From CBDFGE01 sp965247055 (lineage in GTDB: Bacteria > Chloroflexota > Dehalococcoidia > Lucifugimonadales > JAGWBF01): a stretch of 64,000 bases of DNA. The DNA is taken from the NCBI GenBank assembly GCA_965247055.1, contig CBDFGE010000004.1, positions 310,001-374,000 on the forward strand, written 5' to 3'. The notes beneath the pieces are model-generated. The model saw only the letters and a program-made list of their open reading frames with translations, was not told the DNA's origin and did not search any database. A program made the position numbers and the translations under genes. Below are positions 41,207 through 49,152 of the stretch, piece after piece; position 1 is the stretch's first letter, and each line of letters starts with the position of its first letter.

Positions 41207-41487
41207 AACCCGAAGCTCCGTGACAAAAAATCCCGTTCCACCTTGAGCTGCCCAATCTGTTGGTAGAGCTGGGCAGTGAGAACCTCTTGGTCCTTCTCCT
41301 GGCGTCCACCACCATTTTCAAAGAGGTGCGGCGCCCCCTGAGTCAAGGCCTTCTTCCAGGCATGGATCTGGCTCGGGTGGACTTCAAACCGGCTGGCCAG
41401 CTCTGCAATGGTGTGCTCCCCCTGGAGCGCGGCCAAAGCCACTTTGGCCTTGAAGACTGGGCTGTGCTTCTTACGTGTTTGCTTCAT
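41203..41487 (-). CDS. IS3-family OrfA (helix-turn-helix)
   Basis: A 94-residue transposase subunit. KHSPVFKAKVALAALQGEHT and IAELASRFEVHPSQIHAWKK form the HTH_8 domain. The second half (LTAQLYQQIGQLKVERDFLS) is a leucine-zipper-like coiled coil used for OrfA/OrfAB multimerisation. The gene appears intact. It overlaps orfB by 4 nt in the -1 frame. OrfA could still regulate the element, but orfB downstream is broken. Confidence 0.9.
   Translation of the reverse strand: MKQTRKKHSPVFKAKVALAALQGEHTIAELASRFEVHPSQIHAWKKALTQGAPHLFENGGGRQEKDQEVLTAQLYQQIGQLKVERDFLSRSFGL
41224..41230 (-). promoter_or_regulatory. Candidate -1 ribosomal frameshift heptamer (T TTT TTG) at the orfA/orfB junction
   Basis: On the - strand the orfA codons GAT-TTT-TTG contain the X-XXY-YYZ-compatible heptamer T-TTT-TTG. 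A -1 slip here leads into FFVTELRVVSRSQRR, continuous with the orfB frame. IS3-family elements commonly make their OrfAB transposase by -1 frameshifting, most often on A-runs, so this T-run version is a candidate, not proven. Confidence 0.5.
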
Positions 41488-41595
41488 GTCCTGCTCCTTG
41501 TTTCCGTCCTATTTTAGGAGCGGGACTCTCTCTTAGCCACCTGTCCGAATTTTGGGGTCCACCTCAACTACACCGACTTATCTGATTGTGGTAGC

Positions 41596-43299
41596 ATGGG
41601 CTTAGGCTGTGGGGTGCCACTTATGGGGCTGATAATCCGAGACCTGATCGTGGAGAAAGTCCGGCGGGCGGTGGAAGATGCCCGGCAGGGGGGCATGCTG
41701 CACCTCGAAACCCTGCCGGCTATCTCCGTGGAGCGTCCTTCGAATCCCCAACACGGCGACTTCGCCACCAGCCTGCCTTTACGGCTGGCTCGGGCGACCC
41801 GAATCAACCCGATGAGGATCGCCGACGACCTGGTCAAACTGGTGTCGCCCGGCGAGGAGGTAGACCAGGTCTGGGCTGCGCCGCCGGGCTTTGTCAACTT
41901 CCGCCTGAGGGACACCTGGCTCGCGAGCCAGGTGGAGAGCACTCGAGAGCTGGGAAAGAGCTATGGCGACCTCGAGGTGGGCTCCGGAAAGAGGGTGATG
42001 GTAGAGTACGTAAGTGTGAATCCCACGGGGCCGGTACACGTAGGCCACACAAGGGGTGCCGTACTGGGGAGCACCCTGGCTAGAGTCCTTGAGGCAGCCG
42101 GATACTCGGTTACCCGCGAGTATTACATCAACGACGCCGGCAGCCAGATGGACGCCTTCTACGGCTCCGTATACGCCCGCTACCAGCAGGTCCTGGGCCG
42201 TGACGCGGAGCTTCCTCCCGGTGGCTACGTCGGCTCCTACGTCATGGACCTGGCGAGGGAGATAGTGGACCAGGAGGGCGACCGGTTCCTCGCGATGGGC
42301 GAGCAGGAGGCCCTTCGGGAGCTGGGCGCGATAGCCCGGGAGAAGATGGTCCGGCTCATAGAGGAGGACCTTCGCCAGATCCGGGTGGAGTTCGATAACT
42401 GGTTTAGCGAGGGGTCTCTATACCAGGATGGTGTCTATGACAGGGCGATGGAGATGCTGCGCAAAGAGGACTACGTCCTGGAGCGGGAGGGTGCCCGGTG
42501 GTTTGCGTCCACCGCGCTGGGTGAGGATAAAGACAACGTGCTGGTCCGCTCCACGGGCGCTCCCACCTACTTCGCCTCCGACATCGCCTACCATTACGAC
42601 AAGTTCATCCAGAGGGAGTACGATCTGGCGGTAAACATCTGGGGAGCGGACCACCAGGGCCACGTGCCCCGGATGAAGGCTGCCGTAGTTGCGCTGGGTG
42701 TGGACCCCGATCGGCTGACCGTCCTGATCTCCCAGATGGTGACCCTCAAGCGGGGCGAGCAGGTCGTCCGGGCGTCCAAGCGGGCGGGCGAGTTCATCAC
42801 CCTTAGAGAGCTGGTTGACGAGGTAGGAGCCGACGCCTGCCGCTACTTCTTCCTTGCCCGCACCCCGGCGACCCAGATGGAGTTCGACCTGGAGCTGGCC
42901 AAGAAGGAGTCCTCCGAGAACCCGGTGTACTACGTCCAGTACGGCCACGCCCGCATCGGCGGCATCCTCGCCAGTGCCCGGGAAAAGGGCATCGACTGGA
43001 GCGAGGGCGACGTGTCTCTACTGGTGGACCCCAACGAACTGGCGCTGATACGGAAGATGATGGTCTTGCCCGAGCTGGTCGAGAGCATGGCCCGGACCCT
43101 GGAGCCCCATCACCTACCCCACTACGCCCTTGAGCTGGCCACGGCCTTTCACTGGTTCTACGAGAACTGCCGGGTCCTCTCCAGTGAGCCCGCCGACTAC
43201 CCCCTCACCCTGGCCAGGCTGAAGCTGGTGGAGGCCGCCCAGATAGTCCTCTCCAAGACCCTGTTCCTTATGGATATGACAGCCCCCGAGCGGATGTAG
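41596..43299 (+). CDS. argS: Arginyl-tRNA synthetase
   Basis: A class I aminoacyl-tRNA synthetase charging tRNA-Arg. The N-terminal additional domain includes PSNPQHGDFATSLPLRLAR. The HIGH motif reads VNPTGPVHVGHTRGAVLGS, REYYINDAGSQMD is the ArgS-specific NDxG(x)Q motif, and the KMSKS-equivalent loop is VRASKRAGEFITL. FNWF-like FDNWFSEGSLYQDG and the C-terminal anticodon-binding helical domain are present; length (567) is normal. ATG 41596 gives the longest form; ATG 41623 (MGLIIRDLIVEKVRRAV) matches the usual start better. It begins 34 bp after the IS3 end, so its promoter may have been displaced or supplied by the element. Confidence 0.95.
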   Translation: MGLGCGVPLMGLIIRDLIVEKVRRAVEDARQGGMLHLETLPAISVERPSNPQHGDFATSLPLRLARATRINPMRIADDLVKLVSPGEEVDQVWAAPPGFVNFRLRDTWLASQVESTRELGKSYGDLEVGSGKRVMVEYVSVNPTGPVHVGHTRGAVLGSTLARVLEAAGYSVTREYYINDAGSQMDAFYGSVYARYQQVLGRDAELPPGGYVGSYVMDLAREIVDQEGDRFLAMGEQEALRELGAIAREKMVRLIEEDLRQIRVEFDNWFSEGSLYQDGVYDRAMEMLRKEDYVLEREGARWFASTALGEDKDNVLVRSTGAPTYFASDIAYHYDKFIQREYDLAVNIWGADHQGHVPRMKAAVVALGVDPDRLTVLISQMVTLKRGEQVVRASKRAGEFITLRELVDEVGADACRYFFLARTPATQMEFDLELAKKESSENPVYYVQYGHARIGGILASAREKGIDWSEGDVSLLVDPNELALIRKMMVLPELVESMARTLEPHHLPHYALELATAFHWFYENCRVLSSEPADYPLTLARLKLVEAAQIVLSKTLFLMDMTAPERM

Positions 43300-43306
43300 C
43301 CTCTCC

Positions 43307-44086
43307 CTACACCGCCATGATGTGGTAGCCGGCATCCACCGGTATGACCGAGCCCGTCACCCCGCTGGAGAGATCGCTGCACAGAAAGAGCGCCGCCTTT
43401 CCCACCTCCTCGTGGGTGATGTTACGCTTGAGGGGGGCCTTTTCCGCGTGGACCTTCTTCATGTCCAGGAAGCCGTGGATGCCCCGGGCCGCCAGGGTCT
43501 CCAGGGGGCCGGCGGAGATAGCGTTGACCCGTATGTTCCGCTTACCGTACTCTGCTGCCAGCTGGCGGACCTCGTTCTCCAGGGCGGCCTTGGCGGTCCC
43601 CATGATGTTGTACCCGGGAAAGACCCGCTCCGAGGCCTGGAAGGTGAGGGTTGCCACGCTTCCTCCGCCGACCATGTCCATCAGAGGGGCGGCATGTCGT
43701 ACCAGCGGGAGCAGAGAGTAGGCGCTGATGTCCATGGCTATGCGGAACCCCTCTCTGCCGGTGCCGGAGAAGTCCCCTCCCAGGTCGTCCCGGTTGGCAT
43801 AGGCGACGCTGTGTATCAAGAAGTCTAGCGTGCCGAATCTCTGGCCGATCTCGCTGAACAGCGACTCTATCTGTCCGTCGTCGGCGACGTCACACTCCAG
43901 GAGGGTCGCGCTACCGAGGGTCTCCGCCAGCTCCGAGACCCTCCTCTTCAGTCTCTCGTTCTGATAGGTGAGGGCCAGCTGTGCCCCGGCGGAGTGGAGC
44001 ACCTGGGCGATGGCCCAGGCTATGCTGCGGTGATTGGCGACCCCGAAGATGATCCCTTTCTTTCCTGCCAGGTCTATCGGGTACAT
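43307..44086 (-). CDS. fabI: Enoyl-[acyl-carrier-protein] reductase FabI
   Basis: A 259-residue SDR that reduces enoyl-ACP with NADH in type II fatty acid synthesis. The FabI-type cofactor site is GIIFGVANHRSIAWAIAQVL, the catalytic Tyr-x6-Lys reads YNIMGTAKAALENEVRQLA, and RVNAISAGPLETLAARGI with the C-terminal GSVIPVDAGYHIMAV are diagnostic. All catalytic residues are present. It is convergent with argS (8-nt gap between stops) and follows the HpcH/HpaI aldolase gene at 9 nt, so it is probably the last gene of a - strand operon. Confidence 0.93.
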   Translation of the reverse strand: MYPIDLAGKKGIIFGVANHRSIAWAIAQVLHSAGAQLALTYQNERLKRRVSELAETLGSATLLECDVADDGQIESLFSEIGQRFGTLDFLIHSVAYANRDDLGGDFSGTGREGFRIAMDISAYSLLPLVRHAAPLMDMVGGGSVATLTFQASERVFPGYNIMGTAKAALENEVRQLAAEYGKRNIRVNAISAGPLETLAARGIHGFLDMKKVHAEKAPLKRNITHEEVGKAALFLCSDLSSGVTGSVIPVDAGYHIMAV

Positions 44087-44095
44087 CGGACCTCC

Positions 44096-44869
44096 CTACG
44101 CCCTGGGGCTGGGCAGCCTGAGCTGCTCGAGGGCCCTTCGCACGGCGCCGTCCAGCAATCGTACGTCGCTGGCGATGGGCATCCACTGGAACCCCTCTTC
44201 GATCCGGCGGTTCACCTCATCCGCGCTGCCACAGTGGATGCCCACGGGCACGCCGAAGCGTTTAGCCGTCTCCAGCACGCGGTTGACCGCGGCCCTGTGG
44301 TCGGGGTGGGGATTGTCGTAGCCGGTGGGGACGCTCAGGCTGGCGGCCAGGTCGTTGGGCCCGATGAACAAAGAGTCTATCCCGGGGACAGCGCATATCT
44401 CAGCTATGCACGTTACCGCCTCCGAATCCTCGATCATCAGGACCACGGCGATCTCCTCGTTGGCCTTCTCGTAGTAGTCGGGACCTCCGTAGAGGCGGGC
44501 CCTCAGGCCTCCGACTCCCCGAAAACCCTCGGGGGGGTACCGACAAGCCTGGACGGCGCGCTGCGCCTCTTCGGGGCTCTTTACGTTAGGCACCACCACC
44601 CCGTAGGCCCCCACGTCCAGGACCCTCTTCAGAATCTGGGGGTCGTTCCACGGGACCCGCACAAAAGGCACAGTGTCGGTGGTGGCGATGGCGTGGAAGC
44701 ACCCCTGGAGGTCCTTCAAGTCGATGGCGTTGTGCTCCATGTCCACGTTCAGCCAGTCGAAACCGGCATGGGCTAGCACCTCGGCTATCAGGGGATCGCT
44801 GGTGGAGAGCCATGTGCCTATGGACGGCTCACCCCTCTTGAGCTTCTCCTTCACCAGGTTCTTGCGCAT
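44096..44869 (-). CDS. HpcH/HpaI-family aldolase
   Basis: A 257-residue class II pyruvate-type aldolase. GTWLSTSDPLIAEVLAHAGF is the N-terminal strand, DWLNVDMEHNAIDLKDLQG the His-containing base region, VVVPNVKSPEEAQRAVQACR the Arg/pyruvate region, AVVLMIEDSEAV the metal Glu and IDSLFIGPNDLAASLSVP the metal Asp. The family splits 4-hydroxy-2-oxo acids (2,4-dihydroxyhept-2-enedioate type) in aromatic or sugar-acid catabolism; members with broad specificity are common. ATG 44869 has a GGAGGAGG site just upstream; the frame stays open further upstream into a nuclease remnant, which is not part of this protein. Confidence 0.87.
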   Translation of the reverse strand: MRKNLVKEKLKRGEPSIGTWLSTSDPLIAEVLAHAGFDWLNVDMEHNAIDLKDLQGCFHAIATTDTVPFVRVPWNDPQILKRVLDVGAYGVVVPNVKSPEEAQRAVQACRYPPEGFRGVGGLRARLYGGPDYYEKANEEIAVVLMIEDSEAVTCIAEICAVPGIDSLFIGPNDLAASLSVPTGYDNPHPDHRAAVNRVLETAKRFGVPVGIHCGSADEVNRRIEEGFQWMPIASDVRLLDGAVRRALEQLRLPSPRA

Positions 44870-44974
44870 GTCCTCCTCCTTCTTGCCCGACGCCACACTA
44901 TGTGACTGGCCTGGGCCCTTAGCCCCATCCGATGGGTCTCCATGGGGCGCCGGCGGCCGTCCGGCGGGCCGCGC

Positions 44975-45201
44975 CTCGCTGTTCTGGGGTCTGCCCCAAG
45001 GGCCCCCCGCCGCGTCCCGGGCCTCGTCCTCGAGGGCCCCGAAGCAGACGGCGTACCGGGTATCGGTGGGAATGCCTTCGCGCGGGGGTAGCCCTCCCGC
45101 ACCAGCTCAGCGTTGACCAGTATACCATCGGCGTAGACGAAACGCAGCAGCCTCCCGAACCTGTCCCGGTCCGAGACGTCACAACCGTCGCAGGGGCGGC
45201 T
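44975..45201 (-). pseudogene. Decayed staphylococcal-nuclease (SNase) domain remnant
   Basis: The - strand after the LLM gene stop encodes SDRDRFGRLLRFVYADGILV then NAELVREGYPRAKAFP, the beta-barrel half of an SNase domain. The match then shifts frame around 45068-45072 and continues TDTRYAVCFGALEDEARDAA and GPWG, the standard SNase C-terminal helix (EREAREAGRGLWG-like). The N-terminal half with the catalytic Arg/Glu is absent and the LLM gene ends right at the fragment's start. Thus a truncated, frameshifted nuclease gene. The shifted frame runs in frame into the aldolase gene but has no start codon of its own. Confidence 0.72.
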
Positions 45202-46177
45202 ACCGGAGGGCGGGCACGACCTCGCGGAGAAAGGTATCTAGCTGGCCTTCCTGGTCGAAGGAGGCGAACCGCACGATGATGGTGCCGGCCCCGGCCCGGG
45301 CGTACTGGCGTATTCGCTCCACGGTGGCCTCGGGATGCCCGAAGGGGCCCCACCGGTCGCCCCAGATATTGGCGCCGTAGTACATCATCAGGTAATTTTC
45401 CGCCTCCTCGACGGCCTTTTGCCGGTCCTTCCGCAGGTTAACCGTCATATAGAAAGCGGCCTCCATCTCATCGAAAGTTCTGCCGCCCTCGTGCGCATAG
45501 TCGCGCACCTTGCCGAGGACAAGGGCGTACTCTTCGGGGGTGTCGGAGATGGAGATAAAGCCATCTCCCAGCCGCGCGGCCCGGCGGAACTGGGCGTCCC
45601 TTCCCGCTCTCCAGTGACAGGCGATGAGTACCGGAACGCCGCCCCGCTGGGCCGGCCGGGGCTCCATGCTCACCGAGTCGAGCGTGAAGTGGCGTCCTTT
45701 GTAGGACACGGTCTCCCCCGCGCTGAGACGCTTCACTATCTCCACCAACTCCTCCAGCCGGGTCGCCCGGCGGGAGGGTGTCACCCCCGCGGCCATCCAC
45801 TCCCTCTGTTGCGCCTCGTTGAAGGCCCCGCCCACGCCCACGGCAAGCACGGCCCGCCCCCTGGATATGAGGTCCAGGCTGCCCACTACGTGGGCCATCA
45901 GGACCGGGTGCCTCAACGCAGCCAGCAGCACCGCGGTGCCCAGCCGGACCCGCCGCGTCCGGGCGGCCACCGCGGCCAGGGTGGTGAGGGGCTCCAACCG
46001 GGGCTTGGACGTGAGGCTGTCACCCACCCACACCGAGTCGAGGCTCGCCTCCTCGGCTGCCTCGGCCATTGACAGGATGATGTCCGCGTCCCTGGGCTCA
46101 TCGGGGCCCATCACCAGGCCGCGGGTGGGGAGAAGGATTCCCAGCCTCAGTCTTTTGTTGACTCGTGTGCTTGCCAC
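45200..46177 (-). CDS. LLM-class flavin/F420-dependent oxidoreductase
   Basis: A 325-residue luciferase-like TIM-barrel protein. RLGILLPTRGLVMG is strand 1, DSVWVGDSLTSKPRLEPLTT and RVRLGTAVLLAALRHPVLMA are typical of F420-dependent LLM enzymes, GRAVLAVGVGG follows, and VPVLIACHWRAGRDAQFRRAARLGDGFI is the cofactor-binding block of the family. Such enzymes use F420H2 or FMNH2 to oxidise or reduce alcohols, imines or enones; the substrate is unknown. Being directly downstream of cofG-H-D-C argues for F420 use. Start GTG 46177. Confidence 0.87.
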   Translation of the reverse strand: MASTRVNKRLRLGILLPTRGLVMGPDEPRDADIILSMAEAAEEASLDSVWVGDSLTSKPRLEPLTTLAAVAARTRRVRLGTAVLLAALRHPVLMAHVVGSLDLISRGRAVLAVGVGGAFNEAQQREWMAAGVTPSRRATRLEELVEIVKRLSAGETVSYKGRHFTLDSVSMEPRPAQRGGVPVLIACHWRAGRDAQFRRAARLGDGFISISDTPEEYALVLGKVRDYAHEGGRTFDEMEAAFYMTVNLRKDRQKAVEEAENYLMMYYGANIWGDRWGPFGHPEATVERIRQYARAGAGTIIVRFASFDQEGQLDTFLREVVPALR

Positions 46178-46215
46178 AATCTGCCCCCGTCGGTGTTGGA
46201 ATTTCGCTGAACGGG

Positions 46216-46890
46216 TTATTCGCCGCCCGATCTCTCCGGTCGTCCCCGGCTCAGTTTCTTCAGTAGGCCGGGCTCCACGTGTTCGTAGACCCTGAGGTCC
46301 TCGAAGGTGTCCAGGTCACAGGCCAGCCCCGGACTGTAGCAGATGGCCACCGAGAGGCCCAGGGACGCGGCCTGGGATAGATGGCGCCTGAAGCTGTCGG
46401 GGCCGAGAAGGGTCGGGAAGGGATGCGGGAGGCCGGGGGGTACCAGGAGCCCGTTGGTCCCACCTCCCTGTCTGGCTGGGGCCAGAGTCACGTTCCTCAG
46501 ATGCTTCGAGGCACCGGCCATACTCAGAACGTCCCGAGCCTTCAAGAAGGGGAGGTCTCCGGGTAAGAAGAGGGCGGCCTTGCCCCGCTGGAAGGCACGC
46601 CCGAAGGCCCGGCATAGGGTCTCGTTGATGTCCGAACCCTCCTCCTCGTACCAGGTGGCGCCCTCCGCCTCGGCTGCCCGCCGTATGTGGGGGTCGCCTC
46701 CGACGACCCACGTATCCTCCACCGTGGGGGCGCTCTGAACGGCCTCCGCTACGGCCCGGAGCACCCGGACCAGCAGATTGCACGTGAGCGCCCTCCTCTG
46801 GGAGTGGGACAGGTCCTCACCCGAGAGCCTTGTCTTGGCCAGTGCAAGGGGTTTCATGGGCACGATGACTACAGCTCCGGTCGCGTCCAA
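46216..46890 (-). CDS. cofC: 2-phospho-L-lactate guanylyltransferase (CofC)
   Basis: A 224-residue nucleotidyltransferase that activates 2-phospholactate (or phosphoenolpyruvate in some bacteria) with GTP for F420 side-chain synthesis. The signature VVIVPMKPLALAKTRLSGED is at the N-terminus; KAALFLPGDLPFLKARDVL holds the metal Asp, and GGGTNGLLVPPGLP and LACDLDTFEDLRVYE match CofC C-terminal blocks. Length is normal. It starts 7 nt after cofD on the - strand and forms part of the F420 operon. Confidence 0.9.
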   Translation of the reverse strand: MDATGAVVIVPMKPLALAKTRLSGEDLSHSQRRALTCNLLVRVLRAVAEAVQSAPTVEDTWVVGGDPHIRRAAEAEGATWYEEEGSDINETLCRAFGRAFQRGKAALFLPGDLPFLKARDVLSMAGASKHLRNVTLAPARQGGGTNGLLVPPGLPHPFPTLLGPDSFRRHLSQAASLGLSVAICYSPGLACDLDTFEDLRVYEHVEPGLLKKLSRGRPERSGGE

Positions 46891-46897
46891 GGCGAAG

Positions 46898-47836
46898 TCA
46901 CCGCTCCAGCAGGCGGCAAACGTGCTCCGCCAGCCTGACCTTGTCTTCGTCGGTGGACATAACGGTGGGAGCTACCTCGGCCCGCATACCCAGGTTCTCG
47001 ATGGCGCCGGCGTGGCAGCGGTCGGCCTCGTCTATAAGGAAAATATCGCACAGGCCCTGGTACTGCGTCGCCACGCCCACGCAGGAGACCTCGTGTCCCA
47101 GCTCTCCCAGGAGCTTGGCTGCGGGACCTCGCAGGGCCTCACCCCCCACTATCGGGCTCACGGCCAGCCTGGTGCCCCGGAACGCAGCTATGCGCTCCCT
47201 GACCTCAGGCACGGCGAGGATGGGAGCGATGCTGAGAAATGGGTTGGAGGGACAGAAGACCAGGGAGCCGGCCTGGTCCAGGGCCGCGAGGAAGCCGGGG
47301 GAGGGCCGAGCGGCCTCGGGGTAGCAGAAATGGAGTGCCCTGGCCACCGGCATGCAGCGGTGCTTCACGAAGTAGACCTGGAAACTCAGCCTTCCCTCGG
47401 CGGCCGTCTCGACAAAGGTACGGACCCTGTCGTCGCTCATGGGCACGATCCGGTGGCGGATGCCCAGGCGCTGGCACAGCTCCTGGGTCTCCTCCGAGAG
47501 GGACCGGCCTTCCCCGAGGAGCTGGGTGCGCCGTATGTGGGTGGCCAGGTCGATGTCCCCCAGATTGAACCATGAGGGAGCGCCGTACCTGGCCAGCATT
47601 CCCAGGGCATTGAAAGAATCTCCGGCCACTCCCCACCCCGTCTCTGGGTTGGTGAGCCCGGCCAGAGCGTACATGACGGTATCCAGGTCGGGAGAGACGT
47701 GAAGCCCGTGGAACTCCTCGTCGTCGCCCGTGTTAACCACGATGGTAAGCTCATCGGGTCGAAGGACCCTTGAGAGTCCCAGGGCCAGCTTGGCCCCGCC
47801 CACCCCGCCTGCCAGGGCCAGGACCTCTCCCTCCAT
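46898..47836 (-). CDS. cofD: 2-phospho-L-lactate transferase (CofD)
   Basis: A 312-residue enzyme that transfers the phospholactyl group to the deazaflavin Fo, giving F420-0. LALAGGVGGAKLALGLSRVL and IVVNTGDDEEFHGLHVSPDL (DTVMYALAG after) are the family's N-terminal signature; WFNLGDIDLATHIRRTQLL, VFCPSNPFLSIAPILAVPEV and RLAVSPIVGGEALRGPA are also conserved. The gene starts 2 nt after cofH's stop, consistent with translational coupling. Confidence 0.93.
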   Translation of the reverse strand: MEGEVLALAGGVGGAKLALGLSRVLRPDELTIVVNTGDDEEFHGLHVSPDLDTVMYALAGLTNPETGWGVAGDSFNALGMLARYGAPSWFNLGDIDLATHIRRTQLLGEGRSLSEETQELCQRLGIRHRIVPMSDDRVRTFVETAAEGRLSFQVYFVKHRCMPVARALHFCYPEAARPSPGFLAALDQAGSLVFCPSNPFLSIAPILAVPEVRERIAAFRGTRLAVSPIVGGEALRGPAAKLLGELGHEVSCVGVATQYQGLCDIFLIDEADRCHAGAIENLGMRAEVAPTVMSTDEDKVRLAEHVCRLLER

Positions 47837-47838
47837 GA

Positions 47839-49152
47839 CTAGCCCTCGGGGCTTCTGACGTGCCTGGGGTGCTGGAATCGGTAGGTGTCCATGTCGATGA
47901 GCCGTTGGTAGGACCCGAACCGCTCTTCGGGATCGTCGCCCACCAGGTCAAGGGGGTCCATGGGATCGTCGTCATCGTTGAAGATGCGGCGTATGCGGTA
48001 GGTGGTGTGGCGCTCGGCGGGCACCCTGCCGGCGTCTCGGATGATCTGGCGGAACTGGCCGGGCTTGACGAGCTGGCCGTACTGGGCGCCGGCGGAGGTG
48101 GAGATGCTCTCGTTGATGAGGGTGCCGCCCATGTCGTTGACCCCGGCGCCCAGGAGCACCTGGGAGAAACGGAGGCTTTCCTTTACCCAGGACACCTGGA
48201 GGTTGGGGATCCAGTTGTCCAGCATTAGCCGGGAGACCGCGTGCATCTTGACCACCTCGTTGCCGGTGGGGCCGGTACGCACCCCTTCCACCAGCTCCCG
48301 TCTGAACATGGGCGCCTCGGTATACACGAAGCTGAGGGGCACGAACTCGGTGAAGCCGCCGGTGCCCTTCTGGATGTCGCGGATAAGGGCGAGATGTCGG
48401 GCCTTGTGCTCGTCGGTCTCCACGTGGCCGTACATGATCGTGGACGTGGTGGGTATTCCAAGGGCGTGGGCGCTGGTGATGACCTCGATCCACTGCTGGG
48501 CCGTGATGCGCCCCGGCGAGATCATGTCCCGCATCTCCTGGTCCAGAATCTCGGCGGAGGTCCCCGGGAGGCTCCCGACGCCGGCGTCCTTGAGCGCCAC
48601 CAGGTAGTCCTTTATGCTGCACTTGGAGCGAACGGAGCCGTACAGGACCTCCTCGGGCGAGAAGCCGTGGACGTGGATGTCGGGGAGCTCCGCTTTCAGG
48701 GCCTCGCACAGCTTGATGTAGAGGTCGCCCTCCATCTGAGGGGGGAGTCCCGCCTGGACACAAACCTCCGTCGCCCCCAGGTCCCAGGCCTCCTTCGCCC
48801 GGCGTATGACCTCGCCTATGGGCAGGAAGTAGCCTTCCTCTTCCCTATGGTCACGGCTGAAGGCACAGAACCCACACCGCTTTATGCACACGTTGGTGAA
48901 GTTGATGTTGCGGTTTACCACGTAGGTGACTACGTCCCCCACGCGCCGCCTCCGTAGCTCGTCGGCGACCATCACCAAGGCGCTGAGCTCCAGGCCCGAG
49001 GTGTCGAACAGGACCACGGCCTGCTCCACCGAGATGTCCCGCCCTTCCAGGGCGTCGTTCAGTATACGCGCGACTTGGAGATCGATGCCCTTTAGCACCG
49101 ACTCCAGGGCCGTCGCCCCGTCCCCATTGCTGTCAAGGGGTGCTAGTGGCAT
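47839..49152 (-). CDS. cofH: Fo synthase subunit 2, radical SAM (CofH)
   Basis: A 437-residue radical SAM enzyme that joins tyrosine-derived hydroxybenzyl to 5-amino-6-ribitylamino-uracil in Fo synthesis. FTNVCIKRCGFCAFSRDHRE carries the C-x3-C-x2-C cluster; VCVQAGLPPQMEGDLYIKLC and HVHGFSPEEVLYG follow, and the C-terminus includes GAGVNDMGGTLINESISTSA, typical of CofH/MqnC. The protein is about 50-60 residues longer than minimal CofH at both ends. It overlaps cofG by 20 nt. Confidence 0.93.
   Translation of the reverse strand: MPLAPLDSNGDGATALESVLKGIDLQVARILNDALEGRDISVEQAVVLFDTSGLELSALVMVADELRRRRVGDVVTYVVNRNINFTNVCIKRCGFCAFSRDHREEEGYFLPIGEVIRRAKEAWDLGATEVCVQAGLPPQMEGDLYIKLCEALKAELPDIHVHGFSPEEVLYGSVRSKCSIKDYLVALKDAGVGSLPGTSAEILDQEMRDMISPGRITAQQWIEVITSAHALGIPTTSTIMYGHVETDEHKARHLALIRDIQKGTGGFTEFVPLSFVYTEAPMFRRELVEGVRTGPTGNEVVKMHAVSRLMLDNWIPNLQVSWVKESLRFSQVLLGAGVNDMGGTLINESISTSAGAQYGQLVKPGQFRQIIRDAGRVPAERHTTYRIRRIFNDDDDPMDPLDLVGDDPEERFGSYQRLIDMDTYRFQHPRHVRSPEG

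Larger units (their letters stand above)
37776..41561 (-). mobile_element. IS3-family element interrupted by IS256-family insertions
   Basis: The ends are inverted repeats: TGGACCCCATGATCAGGACA at 37776 and, on the other strand, TGGACCCCAAAATTCGGACA ending at 41561. The element carries orfA (41203-41487) and orfB on the - strand. orfB is split by the IS256 insertion at 38092-40566; without it and one copy of the 8-bp duplication the element is 1303 bp and orfB becomes a continuous 311-codon gene. I see no convincing short duplication flanking the IS3 ends. It sits at the junction between the polysaccharide island and argS. Confidence 0.88.

Noticed and set aside
37617..41595. Prophage or integrative element boundary
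   Set aside because: No integrase, attachment repeats, tRNA or conjugation genes are present. IS3 and IS256 elements explain all of it.
44919..45353. An Arg/Gly-rich 144-codon - strand gene
   Set aside because: It overlaps the LLM gene and the nuclease remnant in a third frame. The SNase-like peptides are found in the other two frames.
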